This document shows positions 55,801 through 61,000 of a stretch of DNA of 64,000 bases, piece after piece. Origin of the DNA: Xanthomonas sp. SI (GTDB lineage: Bacteria > Pseudomonadota > Gammaproteobacteria > Xanthomonadales > Xanthomonadaceae). Below the pieces are notes generated by a model. That model searched no databases. It saw only the letters and a program-made list of their open reading frames with translations, and was not told the DNA's origin. Location of the stretch: assembly GCF_014236855.1 (NCBI RefSeq), contig NZ_CP051261.1:1674001-1738000 (forward strand), given 5' to 3'. A program made the translations under genes and the position numbers. The first letter of the stretch is position 1, and each line of letters starts with the position of its first letter.

Positions 55801-58014
55801 CAGCGCCTGTCGGGATTACCGGCGGGCGTGGCCTTGTTCGACAGCCTGTTGGTGTTCGAGAACCTCGCGATCGATGCCGGCGCCGAAGCCGAGGCGATGG
55901 GGGCGGCGCTGCAGCTGGAGTTCGCCGCAAGCCAACGCCGCACGCAGTACGCGATGACCCTGATCGTCACGCTGGACGAGCGCCTGCGCGTGCGGATGGG
56001 CTATCGCGCCGATCAGCTCGACGATGCCGTCGTCGCGCGCATGGCGCAGCATTTTGCGGCGGTGCTGGCCGCGCTGCCGGCGCTGGCGGAGGATCGTGCG
56101 GCGGCGCCGGTGCTGCTGGATGCACAGGAGCAACGTCGCCTGGCGGCTTGGCAGGCGCCCGTGCGCGCCTATGCGCAGGAGGCAACCATCCACGGCCTGT
56201 TCGAAGCCTGCGTCGACCGCCATCCCGACGCCGTCGCCCTGGTTCATGGCGAGCAGCGCATGCGCTACGGAGAGCTGGAGCATCACGCGAACCGTCTGGC
56301 ACAGCATTTGCTGTCGCGTGGGATCGGACGCGACCAGGCGGTGGCCCTGCTGGTCGAGCGCAGCCCCTGCTACGTGATCGGCTTGCTCGGCATCCTGAAG
56401 GCAGGGGCCGCCTATCTGCCGATCGATGCCGAAGCGCCGGCCGAGCGCATCGCGGCGATGCTGCGCGTCAGCGACGTGCGGTGTGTGCTGGCGATGCGAA
56501 CACTGGCGGACAAGGTCGCGCACCGCGGCATCGACGTGGTGTTGCTGGACGATGCGCCTGCGCTTGCTGCGCAGTCCGAGGCGCGCCCGGACGTCGCCGC
56601 GCGCATCGACGATCTGGCCTTCGTCATGCACACCTCCGGGTCCACCGGGGTGCCGAAAGGCGTGCAGTTGAGCCATCGCACCATCGTCAACCTGATGACG
56701 TCGCTGGCAGCGCGCCATCCGATGCTGGCCGAACCGGCGCCGAGCCTGCAGTTCGCCGCGATCGGCTTCGACATGTCGCTTTACGAGGTCGCCGGGGCGC
56801 TGTTCAACGGCGGCCCGCTGGTGCTGCTGGAAGAGGACGACCGCCTCGACACGCGTCGCCTGCTGGAGGTGATGCGTCGCGAACGCATCGCGCGCGCCTA
56901 CCTGCCGACCGCGATGATCGACCATTTCGCGCAGACTGCGCTCGACAGCGGGATCGAGTTGCCCGATCTGAAGTGCCTGCAAGCGGCCGGCGAGCAGTTG
57001 GTGGTGTCGAACGCGCTGCGCACCTGGGCTGCGCGCAGCGGTTGCATGCTGCTCAATCTGTACGGCCCCACCGAGAGCCACGTCGTCAGCGAGCACGCGC
57101 TCGACGGCGATCCCGCTGCCTGGCCGGCGTTGCCGCCCATCGGCGCGCCAATCGACAATGTGGTCCTGCATATCCTGGATGCGGCATCGCAGCCGGCGCC
57201 GATCGGTGTCGTCGGCGAACTCTACATCGGCGGCGATGGCCTGGCGCGCGGCTACGCCGGACGCGCCGACCTGACCGACGAGCGCTTCATCACCGTGCAG
57301 TTCGGCCAGGGTTGCGCTCAACGCCTGTACCGCACCGGCGACCTGGCGCGCTGGCGCACCGACGGCCGGATCGAGTATCTCGGCCGTGCCGATCGCCAGG
57401 TCAAGGTGCGCGGGTTCCGCATCGAGCCTGGCGAAATCGAGGCGCGCCTGTGCGACCACGCCGCTGTATCCAAGGCGTTGGTGACCACGGCCGGCGAGGG
57501 CGCCGATCGCCAGTTGCTGGCCTACGTCGCCGCGGGCGCGGCGGACGAGACGGTGCTGGTGCCCGAATTGCGTGCGCTGCTGCAACGCCATCTTCCGCAT
57601 TTCATGCTGCCTTCGGCGTTCGTGGTGCTGCCCGTACTGCCATTGACGGCCAATGGCAAGGTGGACCGGCGTGCGTTGCCTTTGCCCAAGCGGATCGGTG
57701 CCCTGGCCCGCGTCGAACCCGCGACCGCCACCGAGCGCCGGCTCGCTGCGATCTGGGAGCAATTGCTGGGACAACAATCGATCGGCGCGACGGAGCGCTT
57801 CTTCGATCTGGGCGGCCACTCGCTGTTGGCGATGCGAATGCTGTCGAAGGTCGCCTCAGAGTTCGGCTGCACCCTGAAGATCAAGGATGTATTCGCTTAC
57901 CAGACGGTAGCGCTGCTGGCGCAGCTGATCGATGCCCTGACCGCAGGGCTTGCCGACGCGAATGCAAACGCCCCTGAGCGTGACGACGAAACGCTCGAAG
58001 AAACGGAGTGGTGA
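46810..58014 (+). CDS. NRPS 2: three modules, C-A-T-C-A-T-E-C-A-T
   Basis: About 3,734 residues; ATG one base after the NRPS 1 stop, GGAG 7 nt upstream. Residues 1-60 (TVVQALNELGIFPYVEDGKL ...) are a TubC-like N-terminal docking domain that should receive the chain from NRPS 1. C1 has HHIASDG (208), T1 Ser is 1094, and C2 HHIASDG (1282). T2 has the E-associated form GGDSI (Ser 2147). The epimerisation domain shows HHIVVDGVSW (2334), EGHGRE (2475) and NYLGQFD. C3 (HHIIVDG, 2804) should then be a DCL domain accepting a D-residue. T3 Ser is 3671. Specificity codes: A1 DATKVGEVG (Asn-like), A2 DGFWIASVA (unassigned, epimerised), A3 DMYYQALVV (unassigned). The C-terminus is EETEW, as in NRPS 1. 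NRPS 3 begins 5 nt after the stop. Confidence 0.95.
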   Translation: MTILTVVQALNELGIFPYVEDGKLKTRSDAPISDSGAIALIRAHREELIEFLAGAAEGIRQTTPILPISNRASPAPLSFAQQRLWFIHQLEGGSSQYNININLVLRGALDMDALRRTIDTIVARHETLRTRFIQDTGGDVVQLPAAAGPVPVTLIELGALPEQARWEAVAEQSRAESARSFDLGEPPLLRATVLRVRADEHVVLFVTHHIASDGWSKDVLVEEFCQLYAAFHAGSENPLPELPVQYRDYAAWQRHELSGKALETQLSWWTARLAGLPPVHALPLSWPRPAQQRFHGGMLRVDVPAATARKARAWCATKGMTPFVLMHATFALLLARLGGEDDVAVGTPVSGRVHPDLEHLVGFFINTLVLRTRLDPAQGFGNYVDASKREVLEAFNHQTLPFELLVDAINPERSLSYSPLFQLLFSYHSGTAREIVLPGLEVDSLDQAGNTNQFDMEFNIADDGDGMQLGISYNRTLFETGMIAQLASSFCVLLDAALDMPDCPVADLPLLDEVERSRMLDRNRTDVALAHGGCMHERLSAIAAAHADRPAVVAAEGELDFQALDRAGNRLAHYLVERGVRPGDRVGICLRRSLDLPVALLAVLKAGGAYVPIAPDTPQNRLSHMIEDAGIRLVLTHSELWDALSFGDSDAIPMDVVGPVLDTQSGHAPALAVDADAVAYVLYTSGSTGQPKGVAVPHRALTNYLDYAARHYLGGGVAAGVVATPFAFDATVTTLIAPWCAGLPVCLLDDENETALEQLLEYAARPQPLLFKLTPAHLDALAHLSPGPVADTAHLLVVGGEQLVARVLERFRARVLPNAIVVNEYGPTEATVGCSTFVSRPHDDLSGAEAVPIGCPIQNTRLYVLDAHAQPVPDGVTGELYIGGTGVALGYLNQEALTRASFLADPFAGQGRMYRTGDLVRWRRDGELEFVGRADGQVKLNGFRIEPGEIEAALLAQAAVDNACAVVHADSAGSKRLVAYVVPCGKPPGAEHDESELERWRYQRVRELREAMRRSLPEYMLPAAYVLLEALPLTANGKVDRAALPAPASDDFDKETFTAASTATEAALLDIWRHVLRLEMIGIDDHFFRIGGHSLLATRVVGEIAERLRRRVQVRSMFEYPTVRGLAAHIDAQADVDYRPIEPVAHDGVLPLSYGQQRLWFIDQFSGGSRQYHISSALRLKGPLDRNALQGALDAIVARHEVLRSRFVSASGTASQIVDPPAPVRMHALDLAAAPQDRREARMAAMIAEGAAAPFDLSADPMLRMMLVRMAEDEHVLGLTMHHIASDGWSTGVLIREFTQLYAAFARGERPALPPLAIQYGDFVHWQRRALSREALRTHLEYWKQQLADLPRLHRLPLDRARPPLQDYAGAAVERCIDVELSRALRDLSIQHSVSMFMLLRAAFALLISRWSGEEDVAIASPSAGRTRRELEPLVGFFINSLILRTDLSGNEGFGALLRQVRRSTLDAFAHQVVPFDMLVDELKPERSLNHAPLAQISFTLHNLEDAVLQLPDLEISRVDDGAPVARYDIELHVFEIDGELHTRWVYATSLFDASTIERLADSFTVLLRAVAGDPDQPTMTLPLLPAHDAVALAHWSRPRAEALPQACAQHLFEAHAERAPQALAVAFERQRVRYGELNVVANQVAHWLRAQGVVRGDRIGLCVERSPEMLVGLLGILKAGAAYVPMDPTHPQERLEAMLDAAKVELVLTQQSVLETLPMLGERTVLPLDADLRELLLSAFSGDNPEASEVGAGPDDAAYAIFTSGSTGVPKGVLNTHRGMVNLATYQRREFGLDADSRVMTFASIGFDGAVFEWLMALASGASLHICLEEDRKSPERLAQFLVAERITHGWIPPALLAQVPLDRDYALRVLIVAGEACEERLAWRWAERCRVVNSYGPSEATVAATHADIVPGRPIVLGRALPNVELRVVNGAGQPQPVGVAGELMLGGAGLAIGYLGLPELTAERFLAHPDGDGRLYRTGDLARWNERGELQFLGRVDDQVKIRGFRIELGEVQTHLLAHALVREAVAVVREDTGDPRLAAYVVWADGADSDEEALLARVLREHMKGRVPDYMVPAAFVVLPTIPLTRNGKVDRRRLPRPNYEAQQVYVAPSGDVEIRLAQIWQQVLRVEKIGANDNFFEIGGDSILSIQVVSRANQAGIAVTTKQLFEAQTVAELAKLAATAPAPQVSAPQEPVRGALPLLPIHHLFLGAESRDLHHYNQAVLLMTPQDFADDALAAVVEALYLRHDALRLRFGDETGQWLATHAPLDAAMVADSCIVEALPEAGADFDDHLAARCTHWQRAFDLGAGPLLRAVYFRAHDARPGRLLLVVHHIVVDGVSWRILLSDLDRAYGQRRAGQSIELDAKTSSFKQWGEAMSHYATSQALDAERGFWLRQAALVVPPLPVDRRIDGFGEIASTRTLAVGLDEAQTQALLHRCNAAYRTRINELLLAGVYLGMRAWTGETALRIRLEGHGREPLFDHLNTSSTVGWFTSVYPLTLSVPHDDTGATIKAVKEQCRRISNNGIGYGALRHLARDAELLACDVTEPELEFNYLGQFDHVLNQDTLFQPAAEGVGEKISGRRRRMHQIGLSGKVFGGCLNFVLDYSDAQYDVATMQRLATLIGDGWKRVITHCVQRETAGFTPSDFPLASIGQDRLDGWCARYPLLARLYPATPMQVGLHFESQIDPSTYVVQTALTFRGTLDRHAFRRAWQGVVQRHDILRTAFLDDGEEALHQLVSAQAELPWHEEDWRSLVPHEQETRLEAYRLRDRERGFDFASAPLMRIAVFQLADDCSQVLWTTHHIIVDGWSSPLIQRDVIALYQAAVEGRAAALPEPEPYERYIAWLQRQDVAAARARWRELLGEVEGCTPLAALRQDPDGDAVPREFMLELGQAETAALHRLAQACRVTPNTVVQWAWAYLLHRYSGASQVVFGATISGRRPEVDGIEDMVGLFINTVPVPVAFAPDLALADALNALQRDFQACSDHGYLPLADIQRLSGLPAGVALFDSLLVFENLAIDAGAEAEAMGAALQLEFAASQRRTQYAMTLIVTLDERLRVRMGYRADQLDDAVVARMAQHFAAVLAALPALAEDRAAAPVLLDAQEQRRLAAWQAPVRAYAQEATIHGLFEACVDRHPDAVALVHGEQRMRYGELEHHANRLAQHLLSRGIGRDQAVALLVERSPCYVIGLLGILKAGAAYLPIDAEAPAERIAAMLRVSDVRCVLAMRTLADKVAHRGIDVVLLDDAPALAAQSEARPDVAARIDDLAFVMHTSGSTGVPKGVQLSHRTIVNLMTSLAARHPMLAEPAPSLQFAAIGFDMSLYEVAGALFNGGPLVLLEEDDRLDTRRLLEVMRRERIARAYLPTAMIDHFAQTALDSGIELPDLKCLQAAGEQLVVSNALRTWAARSGCMLLNLYGPTESHVVSEHALDGDPAAWPALPPIGAPIDNVVLHILDAASQPAPIGVVGELYIGGDGLARGYAGRADLTDERFITVQFGQGCAQRLYRTGDLARWRTDGRIEYLGRADRQVKVRGFRIEPGEIEARLCDHAAVSKALVTTAGEGADRQLLAYVAAGAADETVLVPELRALLQRHLPHFMLPSAFVVLPVLPLTANGKVDRRALPLPKRIGALARVEPATATERRLAAIWEQLLGQQSIGATERFFDLGGHSLLAMRMLSKVASEFGCTLKIKDVFAYQTVALLAQLIDALTAGLADANANAPERDDETLEETEW

Positions 58015-58019
58015 CACGG

Positions 58020-61000
58020 ATGGGTATCGCTGAACTGTTGCATCTCTTGCGCACGAACAGGATCGCCATCTCGGCGGCAGGCGGGCGACTCAAGACCGCG
58101 GCGCCGAAGAATGCGATCACCGCCGAGCTCGCAGAATTGATCCGCAGCCACCGGACGCAGCTGCTCGAATTCCTGGAGCGTGCGTCCGAACAGACCGATG
58201 CCCCGGAACGGATCGTTCCGGCGCCGGCCATGCGCGCCTATCCGCTGTCGTTCCCGCAGCAGCGTCTGTGGTTCATCGATCGGCTGCAGGGCGGAAGCGC
58301 GCAGTACAACATTCCGATTGCCTTGCGCATGATCGGGCAGTTGGAGATCGGTGCGCTGCAGTCTGCCCTGGACGGCATCGTGGCCCGCCATGCGGTACTG
58401 CGCACGCGCTTCGAGGAACGCGACGGCGAACCCTTGCAGGTCGTCGATCCGCCGAGCGGGGTAGCGATCGACACACTTGATCTTTCGCTGCTGGACGCCG
58501 AGCAGCGCGAGCGCCGCATCCATGTCTTGGCCGATGAGGAGGTCGACCGCAGTTTCGTTCTCGCAACCGATCCGATGCTGCGTTGCAAGCTGATCCGAGA
58601 GGCGGCCGATCGCCACGTGGTCTTGTTCACCATGCACCACATCGCCAGCGACGGCTGGTCGATGGGCGTGTTGGTGCGCGAGTTCGCTGCGTTGTACTCG
58701 GCATGCCTGGGCGGCGTCGAGAAGGCCTTGCCGCCGCTGCCGATCCAGTATTTCGACTACGCCTACTGGCAACGCCGGGTGCGCGGCGAAGCCGCTTTCG
58801 AGCGGGATCTGGCCTATTGGCAACGCCGGCTGGCCGGTGCGCCGACCCTGCATGCCTTGCCGTTGGACCGACCGCGCCCGATGCAACCCAGCTCCAGCGC
58901 ACAGCGCCTGTCGGTCGGCATCGCGCCCGCCGAGGCGGATGCGCTGCGCGGGTTGGCGCAGCGCTGCGATGCCACGCTGTTCATGGTGTTGCAGACGGCG
59001 CTGGCGTTGCTGATCGCACGCTGGAGCGGAACGTACGACATCGTGATCGGCACGCCGGTGTCCGGGCGCCCGCACCAGGAAGTCGAGCCCTTGATCGGTT
59101 TCTTCATCAATACCATCGCGTGCCGGATCGACGTGTCCGGCGATCCGACGGTGGAAGCGCTGATCGGACGCGTGCGTTCCGAGGTGCTGGAAGATTTCGC
59201 GCATCAGCAGTTGCCTTTCGATCTGCTCATCGACGCGCTCAGGCCCGAACGCAGCCTGGCCTACAACCCGATCTGCCAGATCAAGTTCGTGTTGCAGAAC
59301 CACGAATCCACAACCCTCTCCTTGCCTGGATTGACGCTCGAGCCGGTGGCGCGCGGAGTGGAACGGGTGCGCTTCGATCTGGACCTGACCGTCGCCGAAT
59401 CTGCCGAAGGACTGCACCTGAGCTGGACCTGGAAAGAGGCACTGTTCGAGCGAAGCAGCGTCGAACGCATGGCGCACGCGTACGGGCATGTCTTGCGGCA
59501 GATCGTCGAGCGCCCGCAAGCGCTGCTGTCGGCGCTGTGCTGGCAGGACGCAGCGGCGCAGGCGCAGTTGCTGACGCAGGGTCGCGGCCCGCACAGCGAG
59601 GGCGGCCGCGAACAGCCGTTGATCCGGCAACTGCAGGCGCAGGCACAGGCGACACCGGAGGCGGTGGCGGTGCGCTGCGGAGCGGCGCAGATGACCTATC
59701 GCGAGCTGGACCGGGCGTCCAACCGGCTGGCGCAGGCCTTGGCCGAGCAGGGGGTGGGGCTGGGCGCGCGGGTGGGGGTGGCGCTGGAACGGTCGTTGCC
59801 GCTGCTGGTGGCGCTGCTGGGCGTGATGAAGAGCGGTGCGGCGTATGTGCCGGTGGATGCGCAGCAGGCGCCGGCGCGGGTGCAGGCGATCCTGGAGGAT
59901 GCCGAGGTGGCGCTGGTGCTGGGAACGGGGGCGGCGTTGGCCGGCACGTCGGTCCAGGTCCTGGCCATGGACGGGGCCGCGGAGGCCTCGTGGCTGTCGG
60001 CGTACCCGGACGCGGCACCGGCGGTGGCGCTGGAGGCCACGCACAGCGCGTACGTGCTGTACACCTCCGGTTCGACCGGGGTGCCCAAGGGCGTGGAGGT
60101 GCTGCAGCGCGGGCTGACCGACTACTGCGCCTTCGCGCGAGGGAACTACTACGCCGAGCATCTGGCCGGTGCGCTGGTGGCGACCTCGCCGGCGTTCGAC
60201 CTGACGGTGCCGAGCTTGTACGTGCCGTTGCTGGCGGGCGGGTGCGTGACGCTGCTGGCGGAGGCGGACGCCATGGCGGGCCTGGCGGCGGCGTTGGAAG
60301 CGGCGTCGGCGCCGGGGTGGTTGCTGCGCCTGACGCCCTCGCACGTGCAGGGGCTGCTGGCGTTGTCGGATGCGCAGCCGCGGCCGGGGGCGCATGTGTT
60401 CGTGGTGGGCGGGGAGGCGTTCGCGGCGGAGTTGGCGCAGGCGCTGCGGGCGAAGTACCCGCAGGCGCAGGTGTACAACCACTACGGTCCGACCGAGGCG
60501 GTGGTGGGGAGCAGCTGGTATGCGGTAGACGGCCAGGCGCCGTGCAGCGGGATGCTGCCGATCGGCCGGGCGATGGAGAACACGACGCTGTACGTGCTGG
60601 ACGCGCGGATGGGGCTGCAGCCGGCGGGGGTGGCGGGGGAGCTGTACATCGGTGGGTGGGGGGTGGCGAAGGGCTATGTGAAGCGGGAGGCGTTGACGGC
60701 CGAGCGGTTCGTGGCCAGTCCGTTCGTGGCGGGGGAGCGGTTGTACCGCAGCGGGGACCGGGTGCGCTGGCGCAACGACGGGCAGCTGGAGTTCCTGGGG
60801 CGTCTGGACGACCAGGTGAAGCTGCGCGGGTTCCGGATCGAGCTGGGGGAGATCGAGAGCCGGCTGCATGCCGAGGGTTCGGTACGCGAGGCGGTGGTGG
60901 TGGTGCGCGGGGAGGGGGTGCAGGCGCGGCTGGTGGCGTACGTGACGCCGGCCGCTGGAGAGGCGGCGGAGGCGTGGATCGACGAGCTGCAGGCGGCGCT

